From the NCBI GenBank assembly GCA_024195585.1, contig SWBL01000385.1:1-44616 (forward strand): DNA of 44,616 bases, written 5' to 3'. This stretch comes from Aureobasidium sp. EXF-3400. Lineage: Eukaryota; Ascomycota; Dothideomycetes; Dothideales; Saccotheciaceae. The position numbers and the translations under genes are program-made. Below, piece by piece: positions 31,098-40,942 of this stretch (position 1 is the first letter of the stretch; each line of letters opens with the position of its first letter). Below the pieces are notes generated by a model, which saw only the letters and a list, made by a program, of their open reading frames with translations, did not search any database and had not been told where the DNA came from.

Positions 31098-32814
31098 CTA
31101 TCCGTTAAGGTAGTTTCTGATAGCACCTGTCGCTTCTGTTAGCCACTACTCGAGCAGTCTATCGATAATATCTGTCCTACCTTGCAATTTGTTGGTGCCC
31201 TCGCCCAATAGACTGGTGAGATTCTCCAGATCGTCTCCTGCGGTGATGCCAAGCTTGCGTACAAAGTCCTTGGCTGCCGTCTCAATGTCTCCATACTCAC
31301 CCTCGGGCATCTCGTCCTCAGGTCTTCCAAAGTATGCGTTAGACGAGATAGATTGTGCACCCTCGAAGCCTTGGAGACGAGACTTGGCTTCTTGCTGAGC
31401 GTTCGAGTCGAATGTGCCTCTTCCAAAGAACTCGTCTGATGAAATACCCTTCTGGGTTCCAAACTTCTGGCGAGCGTACTTTTCTGAATCATCTGTGTAT
31501 GACATTGTAAGCTTCGTCGACCACGGCTGATCATGTGGTTCCTTACCTTCTGTGGCTCTAGTAGTCGAACCGAAGCCCATCTTCTTGGGCGCTGCGGCAG
31601 CAGGAGCGCCACCGCCAACTTGACCAAATCCAAGCTTGCGGACACCCATACCCAGTCTCTCCATCTCGCTCTGATCCTTTTCCTTGCCCTTTCCAGTTGT
31701 GCCAAAGCCAACGCCCGGTCTGGGACTAACAGGTTGCGGGCTGACGATGCTCGAGGTGGAATCTGGTTGTGCTGAGCTGATCTGAGCTTCTGCAGGAGTT
31801 GCTTCGGCCTCCGGGTCGTAGCCCAACTTTGCGATTCTCTCTGCCTCCTCACGAGCCTTACGCTCAGCTGCATCGAAGTCAAGGGCCGCCGGATCCACCT
31901 TCTTTGCACCAAGCTTTTTCTTTGCGCCCAGAATGTTTGTCTTACGGGGAGCTGCACCACCCACGGCGGTCTTGCGAGCAGCTGCCGCAGGGATTGCGCG
32001 AGCGGTAGTAGGTGCAGGAGCGGGCGCGTCAGCGGTCAATGGTGACTTTGGTCGTGCAGCGCCGTTGGCTGGGGTGTTGAGGAAGGGTGAGTTGGTACGG
32101 TTGATGCCTGGTGTACCAGTACGAGAGGGAGGGTTGCTAGGACGCTTGATGGTTGGCTTGTCCCACGAAGAGAAGAAATCGTCGTCGTCGCCTGCAGGGG
32201 TGCTTGTGCCACTTGCGCCGGCCTCATCGGCAAGGTCGGTGATAACAACCTCCTCAGGGTATCTAGGCCAGGTCAATTTCTGTCGCAGACTGTAGTACAT
32301 GGCACTCTTACAGTTTGGCATCAGCCTGGCATCTCCGTGTCAGCTCCTCCTTGTATTTGTTGGCGGCGTTGGAAGTGTATTTTGTCTTGGGGTCCTTGCT
32401 AGCGAGAGCGGCAGAGCCACCATGGCTCTGGAAATACTTGGTTGCCGACTCGTTACCGCCGACCTTGAAGGTACGGAGCTGTTCCCATTGCCAGACTGGA
32501 CATGCGATGTCAGTATGATTGGGGTGGGGTATGTGGAGAGTCGGATTACGCACTGTCGAGGTTGGTGGAACGGACGAAGGAGATGTGAACACCGAGATTT
32601 CTGTGGTGAGCGGAACAGTCCAGGCAGAGATAGATTCCAAAGGGAACCGAAGACCAGGTGGGGTTTTTGGCGCCGCAATCGAAGCAGATCTGGATGGCAT
32701 CAATATTGTGGCACACGTCGAGTCTCGGAATGACAGGCCACCTACTTTGTTGGCCTGCTTCTGCTTCAGCTTCTCGAAGATCTTCTGCGACTGAGTCTTG
32801 GTAGCAAGCGACAT
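31098..32814 (-). CDS. GLO3: ADP-ribosylation factor GTPase-activating protein Glo3 (ArfGAP2/3 type)
   Basis: Six exons (32814-32746, 32689-32554, 32495-32312, 32262-31547, 31492-31181, 31126-31098) encode 481 residues. Glo3 triggers GTP hydrolysis on Arf1 and is tied to COPI vesicles in Golgi-to-ER transport. The ArfGAP zinc finger is CX2CX16CX2C with Cys at 25, 28, 45 and 48, followed by [19 protein letters not shown] with the catalytic Arg53. The middle is Pro/Ala/Ser-rich with KKLGAKK-type basic repeats. The C-terminal Glo3 motif region includes [20 protein letters not shown], and [11 protein letters not shown]. Intron 4 (54 nt, GTAAGG...CACAG) is open in frame, so it could be missed. The last exon restores a family-like [11 protein letters not shown] ending, while reading through intron 5 would instead end [11 protein letters not shown] at 31146. 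Confidence 0.93.
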
Positions 32815-33232
32815 GTTGACGCGCGAGTCTTGTACAATCAGACAAGGGGCTGCGTTGTGCGAGGGCGAGTGCTAAAGACAGCGCTGCACTTAGGAGTGAG
32901 TATTGGGCCCCTGCGAAAGGGTCCAACAAGCCCAACGCCGCCAATCTGGCCAACTCGCCTGCTCTGCATGTTTGATCTATGTTTTATTATCCATCACCGG
33001 GCATTGACTGAGTCCATTTGATCTGCAATCTCTCAAACTACTGATTATAGTCTAACAAATCTCACCAGCAGCTATATCACAAGGATGTCCCGCAATCCTT
33101 AGCATTCAAAATTCAGCCGGTGATGTTCCCCGTCGCAGCCGCAAAAGCCGTCTTTACAGTCATTCATCAACGTCCTGTTATATCTCTTACGTTCTCATCA
33201 TGCACAATTACACAGTTTGACAGTATTGAGCC
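32815..33232. other. Divergent promoter region of GLO3 and the LrgAB-like gene
   Basis: 418 bp between the two start codons, without a supported gene. Both promoters should lie here. Confidence 0.5.
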
Positions 33233-35112
33233 ATGAATACTAAGCAGCTTGCTGAATTTGCCAGTGATGCTGGGCAGGCCGCTGCGCTTGTAAGCTACAG
33301 TATCGCAACAATTGCACAATCTCAATTACTAACTATAATTCGAGGTAGCGAAGTCGTCTTGGGAGCGTGCTGTGACCGCATGGCTCTATGTACCCTTAGG
33401 TGTGACCTGCATCCTTGCGGTCTGCTTCGGCGTCCATTCTTTGATATCGCTCAGCTCTGTATCATTTCCAGCTTCTGTGGCATGTATGATTGGTCTGTTC
33501 GTTATACTGGTCTTGCTCCAGGGTATACTTGGTGACCGCCAGATCAAACGAATTGTCAAATTGATCGAGATTCCAGTGAGTTTGTCATTCTGAAGCACAC
33601 ATCCTATACATGATTCTTATGGTTCCCAGTGTGGCTTTGCTCTACGATATATCAATATCTTCTTCTGTCCAGCATTCGTAACGTTGCCTCTTAGTCCTTC
33701 TATTAGCGGCGTCGAGGTTGCGAAGATCATAGCTGTCTTTAGTCAGTGCTCTCCAGCTTCTTTCAACTGACCTACCTAACTTCTTACAGTCATCGGCTAT
33801 GTTGTAGTTTTTGCTTTCACGGCATATATGGTCCGAGGTCTCCAGCTCGTTCTCGGCACATCCAAGCGTGCAATGACGGAGAGAGCTGAAGAACTCGGAC
33901 GTCAGGATGATAACATTCCACTTACACAGACGAGGCATGCCTCGACCGCCAGTGAGGTGCCTACTGTGCCATCGCTCTCGGCTCAAGCTGGCTTGGGCGA
34001 GTCGTCTACGCCTTCTCCGCCAAATGAAATCGCTGATATTCAAGCACCCTCCAAAGCCATGAATCCCGATTCTGTGATCGGTACCGGTGGACCGCCTGTG
34101 GCCGTGAACGCTACGACTTCCTCAATGGTTGCCACTCCTGTTCGTCACGATGCTGCACCTTTGACCCGCCCTCAACGCTGGGCTGCCTTTGTCACTGTGA
34201 ACTTTGACATGCTAACATATGGCGCCCTGTTTCTACTCGTGGGCCTGCCAATCTATTATGGGGTCGGATATGCGATGCCAGTACAACTTTCTCTCAACGT
34301 TGTTTTCTACTTCGCCGCTCTACGTCTACCGCCTGGATACAAGACATATTTGCACCCTGTCTTGGTCTCCTCAGCTTTCACTATCCTTGGCATATGGGTA
34401 CTCGCCCTGATTCGACACAATAGCCTCAGAGACGGGTTGCTGGCATACACAACGAGTACAAAGTACACGCAGCTCTGGGACAACGACCAAGGACTGAAGC
34501 CTCCGGGAGCGGGAGACATGTTTGGCAGCGTTCTCGATGTCAGTATCGTGGCGTTGAGCCTTCCCATGTACCGATATCGAAACGAGCTCAAGGCTCGATT
34601 CATGACCATCATTGTTCCCAATGTGATCGTCTCTATTGGATCGCTATTTGCGTACCCGACATTCTGTTATCACATTGGCATTTCTGCGCCGCGAGGTCTT
34701 GCATTCGCATCCCGAAGCTTGACACTTGCTTTGGCGACGCCAGCTACCAAGAACCTGGGTGGTGACCCATTTACCATTGCGCCTTTGTGCATTTTTAGTG
34801 GCATCGCGGGTGTTATCGTAGGTCCAATTGGTCTGGACCTACTCAGAATCCCCAAAGGTATCTTTTCTCTGGTCTCACCCATCATACTCTATTGTTAATC
34901 GGCTGACTTTGCTTCTAGATGATTATATCACGCGTGGCATCACATTGGGCGCGAATTCATCTGCTGTAGCGACTGCACTGCTGCTGACTACCGATCCCCG
35001 AGCGGCTGCTTTTTCAAGCCTTAGCATGGGGCTTCTGGGTACAATCACCGTTGCTCTCACCAGCGTACCGCCACTCGTTCACATAATTCGTAGTTTAGTA
35101 GGCATAAGTTAG
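33233..35112 (+). CDS. LrgA-LrgB fusion membrane transporter (PLGG1-like)
   Basis: Five exons (33233-33289, 33345-33575, 33630-33741, 33790-34857, 34919-35112) encode 553 residues. The first ~160 residues hold several hydrophobic helices in the position of LrgA/CidA. A polar Ser/Thr/Pro-rich loop of about 100 residues follows (roughly 150-256). The second half (about 257-553) is LrgB-like with multiple helices, including ALFLLVGLPIYYGVGYAM, PKSLTLALATP-like SRSLTLALATPATKNLGG, and GITLGANSSAVATALLLTTDPRAAAFSSL. In plants the same fusion (PLGG1) exports glycolate and glycerate from chloroplasts; bacterial LrgAB/CidAB affect lysis and pyruvate uptake. Fungal members are essentially uncharacterised, so neither the substrate nor the membrane is known. 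All four introns are 48-61 nt with exact phase; the first contains a TACTAAC branch sequence. Confidence 0.88.
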
Positions 35113-35947
35113 AGCACTAAGGCTAATGGATTCGCACAAGTCATCTCGCTGGGTGTATGACCCTGTACATTTTTACATATCTCGCTTCGGCAATATCAAG
35201 GCTGTGTGGTCATCCTTGACCTAGCTTGAATGTTTTTACGTTTTGATGGTGCCATCTATATTTGAGAAATACAGAATGTCGACTGCGCAACTATCGCGTG
35301 CTGTGCAGAAGGTTCTGAGGTGCAAATTAAGAACCATAATCTAGACGCAACATGCTTTCTCGCCTATCGCCAGACCGAAAGGTTAATACTCGCGACTACG
35401 TCTGCTGCTTGCGAAGTTTCGAAAACAGAAGACTATTCTTGCATGAAACATAGATCAGCTAGCTCCACGATACGCGCATGTTTTCTCCAAGAATTTGGTG
35501 TGCTCGTGCGCCATTCGAGAGGAGGTTGATCGCTGGTTCATATGATGAAGATCTCCTCACCAATATAAGCTAATCTCTAATCTTAATTTTTATACATGGG
35601 GTTTTTAGCCGATCTACCTAACTTCCAGACTCCAGCCAGAGACCAGGTTGCGCAGTTTGACAAAGGTCAACAGGGGAAGGCAGATTGGAGGCGTGTGCGC
35701 TCTTAGCTGTGTGTACTATCGCATGCCAAATGAGTAGTCAGCAGTTGTGAGCCGTTCCTTGCTGCGACGATCCCTACCACTGTGTTGAGGTCTTGGTATT
35801 CTTGTGGCTGCAAAGGAACGTCACAGACCAAGCTTTGACCCGCGAAGGAATACAAAAACATTCATTGTCGCAAAACCTCGTTGGTCGCATTCCTTGTTTT
35901 GCGCAAACGTATTTCTCTGTCAAGATTCTGAAAATCCTGCTATCACC
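35113..35947. other. Intergenic region between the LrgAB-like gene and PNS1
   Basis: About 830 bp with only short frames. The PNS1 reading frame is open upstream to about 35804 but carries no conserved residues before the Met at 35948. No gene is supported. Confidence 0.5.
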
Positions 35948-37875
35948 ATGGCCGGCGGTGAAGCAAACAGCTACTACCAGATGCCGGATGGCGATCACCA
36001 AAAGGACTATCCTATGCAACCCCAGCAGGCCTACAACCAGAATGGCCAATATCAGCAGCAAAACTACCAAGAACCTTACCAGAATGGCCAGGGCTATTCG
36101 CAACCTCCTCCCAATTACGGCCAGAACTTTAACCCTCGCCCTAACATGAATGGTTACGACAACAAGCCTACCTTTGAGCAGGCTTTCAAGATTGACAAGC
36201 CAAAGTGGAATGACTGGTGGGCTGGTCTTCTTTTCCTTGCCGTCTTTGCTGGATATGTCGCTGTCTCTGGAATCGCACTTCAGGGCTACGGTATGTGAAA
36301 CTTTCGCGCACGCGAGTCCTGGACTGTGGATGAGCTGCCAAATACCTCCTTGAACACAGCGCTGATTATTGGCGTGTAGCTGCCACCAAGGGATTCAATG
36401 GTGGTGGTATCTACGACAGCAACAATGACTTCGGCCTCGATACCAACACCATCGTCCTCTTCGTCTTTTGTCTTGCCATGGCTATGGTACTTAGTTATAT
36501 CTACGTCTGGTTAGCCCGTGCATTCACCAAGGTCAGACCTTATACTCACCACAGAAGTCGAAGTCGCATACTGACATGCAGCAGCAATTCATCTGGATCA
36601 CTGGTATTATTCACATCATTGCTGGTTTTGCAACCGCCATTTACATGCTGTCGAGAAAGTATTGGTCAGGCGGAATTGTCTTTCTGATCTTCGCTATCTT
36701 CACCGTGGTTTGCTTCATCTCCTGGATTCCCAGAATTCCTTTCAGTGTGGTCATGCTGCAAACAAGGTATGTTTTGGTAACGTGGAGGAAGTATTTGAGT
36801 TTTCGAGATACTGATGACCTGTCAGCATCGACGTTTCTAAGAAGTTTGGGCATGTCTATCTCGTCTCGCTTGTTGGCGGTGTTCTCGCAACTGCCCTCGG
36901 TGCCTGGTTCTCGGTCACTTTCGTTGCAGTGTATGTGAAATATGAACCAGGTGCAAATCCAGCCTGTTCTACCGGCGCTGGTGGCTGTTCGAGCGCCAAG
37001 GTCATCGGTCTGCTTGTCTTCATCACGTTTGCGATGTATTGGATCTCCGAATTCCTCAAGAACACAATCCATGTGATCATCTCTGGAGTTTACGGCTCAT
37101 GGTACTTCTGTTCGCACAACCCTCCCAAGAACATTACCCGAGGAGCCGCCCGTCGCTCTTTGACCTACAGTTTCGGAAGTATTAGTCTTGGAAGCTTGGT
37201 TGTTGCACTCATCAATATGCTCAGACAGGCATGCAGTATTGCACGACAGCAGGAAGCAAATTCTGGAAACATCGCCGCCGACATCGCGCTTTGCATTCTC
37301 CAGTGTCTTATTGGAATCTTGGACTGGGTTGTACAGTTCATCAACGTAAGTGGAGACACAATATTTCGAAATTTCCAGACAGCTCACGAAAGGACAGAGA
37401 TACGCTTTCAGCTATATCGCGCTTTACGGCAAGGCCTATGTCCCCGCCGCCAAGGACACTTGGACGTAAGTACCTCATCTATACGACCGAAAGGCCTCCG
37501 CTGACATTAACAACAACTAGTTTAATCAAGGATCGAGGTATCGATGCGTTAGTCAACGAATGCCTGATTGGCCCCGTCTTGACCCAGGGCGCTACGGCCA
37601 TCGCTTACCTGTGCGCTCTTTTGGCCTACCTTTATTTGATCTTCACCTCGCCTGCGTACAACAGCAACGGCGAGTACACACCCGTTGTTGTTGCTTTCGC
37701 ATTCTTGATTGGTCTGCAAATTGCCAACATCTTCACGACCCCGCTAAGCAGTGGTATCGACACTATATTCGTTGCTGCAGCTTTCGACCCGCAAGTCATG
37801 ATCACAGAGCACCCAGACCTGTACGCCAAGATGGTGTCGACATATCCTCATGTTCAGCAGGCCATTCATGCCTAA
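35948..37875 (+). CDS. PNS1: Choline-transporter-like protein Pns1 (SLC44/CTL family)
   Basis: Six exons (35948-36290, 36380-36531, 36582-36766, 36826-37345, 37398-37465, 37521-37875) encode 540 residues. The N-terminal ~75 residues are a Gln/Asn/Tyr/Pro-rich cytosolic tail, then KPKWNDWWAGLLFLAVFAGY begins the first helix. About ten hydrophobic segments follow. Late family blocks include HNPPKNITRGAARRSLTYSFGSI, YAFSYIALYGKAYVPAAKDTW and VNECLIGPVLTQGA. SLC44 proteins sit in plasma and other membranes and have been linked to choline or ethanolamine transport; yeast Pns1 itself has no strong transport phenotype, so the function here is inferred. Intron 1 (89 nt) is longer than the rest. The exon 3 acceptor is a tandem CAGCAG, allowing one residue more or less. 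Confidence 0.93.
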
Positions 37876-39032
37876 AGGCAGATGATCGCAATCATTCGCT
37901 AGTTCTAGCAGTTTCGGCCGCGGGATATTTCTCACTACAGGTTACAGACATCCGTTTATTCTTGTTGGGGAAAACCGGGCGCTCCCCTGTCGATTCGCGT
38001 ATTGTTGCGTCAGACAAGGGTCCAAGTATTAGGGCCTCGGGTCTACGGATAATCGCGAATCGGAGGATGAACAACGACACAACGATGATACCCAAACCAC
38101 GCAACTCTCGATAACACAGCTCAATCTCTTTTTCTCGTAGTAGTAGAGTAATACGTAATAACAGAACACACGTTCATCTTCGCATGACTCTATTGTCGCA
38201 TGCCGTGCAACTTTGTGTAAGATAGAGACACAAGATCCTACCACAGCACATGCCGCACAATAATGTGGTGGTCACTCACTCACTCACTCACGATCGGCAC
38301 AGCAGGCCATATCGTGACAAGCGCCCGATCTGGTTAGCATATGATTTTCCGCAAGCGCCCGCTGGCGGACACGAGGATATTAACGTTGATGGTGACTGGA
38401 TGGCTACAAGTTGCAAACGTGGTGACAAGCGTCCTGGGGACCGTGCTTTCCAGCCTCAAAGCCTCAAAACGTCAGACAGCCAGACAGGGAGGTGACGTTC
38501 GCTGCCCGCACGTCGTCATATGGTGGTGCGGGGAGAGTAGGTTGGATAGTGCGGGTTTGGCGCGCTTGATCAGTGTGTTAGGGAGAAACGAGGCATTATC
38601 CAGTTGCACCCCGAACGTGTTAAATAGACTTGGTATCCCTCGACCTCTGGGTTTTGTCATTCTCATCTCATACCATCTTCTTCCAATCCACGAACATTGT
38701 CGTTCCCCCTCTAGTACTATTCTTCGTCTAGAGCCTGCCATCGGTTAGGTTCGTGCTATCTGTTCCTCGTTCCGCAATACCCCGCCGCATTGCTGACCTC
38801 TTGTCTATAGCACAAAAGTACACCGCCATCAACGACCGGTCTATATACAAAAGGTTAGTAGACACTGCCTGTCTCTGATGCGCTCGAGGATCACTGTTAT
38901 CGTTATCGCGAATCGTTTCATGGCTTTGTTTCGCTCCTTTGTCCTTGAGCCGCTAGAAAAAGACATCAGAATTCTGAACACAGCTAACACTCAGCCTTAG
39001 CTTCCTCTCTTCTCTGCATATCAGTAAACAAA
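37876..39032. other. Long intergenic region upstream of mannitol-1-phosphate dehydrogenase
   Basis: About 1.15 kb without a supported coding region. It contains a short TCAC microsatellite (listed separately) and probably a long promoter and leader. A GTTAGT donor at 38854 and a GCTAAC...CAG acceptor ending at 38994 could mark an intron in the 5' untranslated region of the next gene, though this is weak. Confidence 0.45.
38272..38291 (+). repeat. TCAC tetranucleotide microsatellite (5 units)
   Basis: Five perfect tandem copies of TCAC in intergenic sequence. No function is implied. Confidence 0.9.
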
Positions 39033-40244
39033 ATGTCCGACATGAAGGCAATTCACTTTGGTGGTGGTAACATCGGTCGTGGTAAGTAGATATCGGGTCG
39101 GATCTATATACCAGCGCTGACTTCTCCGATAGGCTTCGTCGCCGAGTTCCTGCACAATTCCGGATACGAAGTTGTCTTTGTCGATGTTATGGACGCCATT
39201 ATCAACGCCCTGCAACAAAACAAGTCATATACTGTAACAGAAGTCGGCACATCAGACACCAAGTCAAAGACGATCGACAACTACCGCGCCATCAACAGCA
39301 AGACCGATGAGGAGAAGGTCGTCGAGGAGATTGCCACTGCCGACATTGTCACTTGTGCCGTTGGCCCCAACATTCTCAAGTTCATTGCTCCTGTCATCGC
39401 CAAGGGTATCGAGAACCGCAAGAAGGACTCACCTGTCGCTGTTATTGCCTGCGAGAACGCTATTGGAGCCACCGACACCCTTCGCAAATTCATCGAGGAG
39501 AAGCTTTCAGACTCGACCAAGTCGAACATTCAGGACAAGGCTCGCTTTGCCAACAGCGCCATTGACCGTATTGTTCCCATGCAGGACGAGGATGCTGGTT
39601 TGAACGTCAAGATCGAGAAGTTCTACGAATGGTGTGTTGAGAGCAAGCCTTTCCTTCCCTCTCAACCACCAAAGATTGATGGTGTTCACTTCGTTGACGA
39701 CCTCACTCCCTTCATTGAGCGTAAGCTCTTCACCGTCAACACTGGCCACGCCACTGCTGCCTACTACGGCTACAACCACGGCAAGGAATGCATCCACGAT
39801 GTCCTGCAAGACAAAGAGTTGCACGAGATCGTACGAAACACTCTCAAGGAGACTGCTCACCTGATCGTCAACAAGCATGAGATTACCGAGGAGGACCAGA
39901 ACGAGTACGTCGAGAAGATCATCAAGCGCATCTCAAACCCTGTCCTCAAGGACAATGTCGAGCGTGTTGGTCGTGCTCCTCTCCGCAAGCTGTCGCGCAA
40001 TGAGCGTTTCATTGGTCCCGCTGCCCATCTTGCTGACATGGGAGCCAAATATGATGCTCTTCTCGGTGGCATTGAAATGTGCCTTCGCTTCCAGAATGTC
40101 GAGGGTGACGAGGAGTCATTCGAGCTGGCCAAGATCCTCAAGGAGAACTCTTCAAGTGACGCTACCGAGAAGATCACTGGTCTTGAGCGCGACCACAAAC
40201 TCTTCCCGGCAGTCGAGGAAGTCGTCAAGAAGGTTCAAGCTTGA
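39033..40244 (+). CDS. mpdA: Mannitol-1-phosphate 5-dehydrogenase
   Basis: Exons 39033-39081 and 39133-40244 (51-nt intron, GTAAGT...GATAG) encode 386 residues. The enzyme interconverts fructose-6-phosphate and mannitol-1-phosphate using NADH/NAD+ in the cytosol; in filamentous fungi it is the main route to mannitol, a carbon store and stress protectant. The N-terminal dinucleotide fold starts [18 protein letters not shown] (about 6-23), spanning the intron. Then come [24 protein letters not shown], and a catalytic-domain signature including [18 protein letters not shown] and, later, [17 protein letters not shown], typical of the long-chain mannitol dehydrogenase superfamily. The length matches the family. 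Codon use is strongly C-ending, as in highly expressed genes. Gene symbol follows Aspergillus usage. Confidence 0.96.
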
Positions 40245-40942
40245 CTACCTGAGCAGCGTGTCCCCCGTAAACGCAGGGGACTGCAACGTCTTTGATCGTT
40301 AGCACCCAGACATGAGGTGACGCAACCACAACCACGAGATACGCAGCATTGAAATTTGGCATTGGTGTTCAGGATTTGGGACATGGAAAGATTAGCACTG
40401 GTTTAGCATGTTACCCGATATTAGGCAACGGGCGTTAGTAGCAGGTAGCATGGATTCACGAAATTGACACAGCTCCTGGGAACAGTTGAGCGTACTTTTA
40501 TCAAGACGATTTACCTTCTCACCTGATGCTTGTTGGAAGCGACTGTGCGCAAAGATCAAACCTACCTTCCTGCCAAAACCGTTATGGTTTCTGATTGATG
40601 GTTGCATGTTCGAATGGGGGTTGGTTGTCCTTGCGATGTGGTTCGAGGCGGCGCGGTGTGAGAAAGTACCGAACACATCATCAAAGTCAGCGTTAGTAAA
40701 GGCAAGTGTTCTTTGAGCAAGTCTTGTGCAGTGGCAGACAGGTACGGAGGTGAAACAGGTGAGAGAAAGGTGCTGGTGTTGTCAAAGACAAGCGAGCGTG
40801 CGTCATTTCCCCCGCAAGCGCAACCGCAGTGAGAGTCGCCTTTCATTGTCACCACCGCGGAATCGATCAAGTCGCATGGTGCCTGCCCTACCTTTGATTC
40901 CTAAACATCCGCCTCTCTCCCTGAAGCCGACACAGCAACAGC
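40245..40942. other. Intergenic region
   Basis: About 700 bp between mpdA and the beta-propeller-like gene. Short frames only. The portion near 40860-40942 is probably the leader of the next gene. Confidence 0.5.

Noticed and set aside
31139..31960. 273-codon minus-strand frame inside GLO3
   Set aside because: Shifted frame of the Glo3 repeat-rich middle; Arg/Ser/Leu-rich without domain.
38250..38748. Possible small gene in the gap before mpdA (frames of 81-135 codons)
   Set aside because: No conserved features or consistent splice sites; promoter or leader sequence is more likely.
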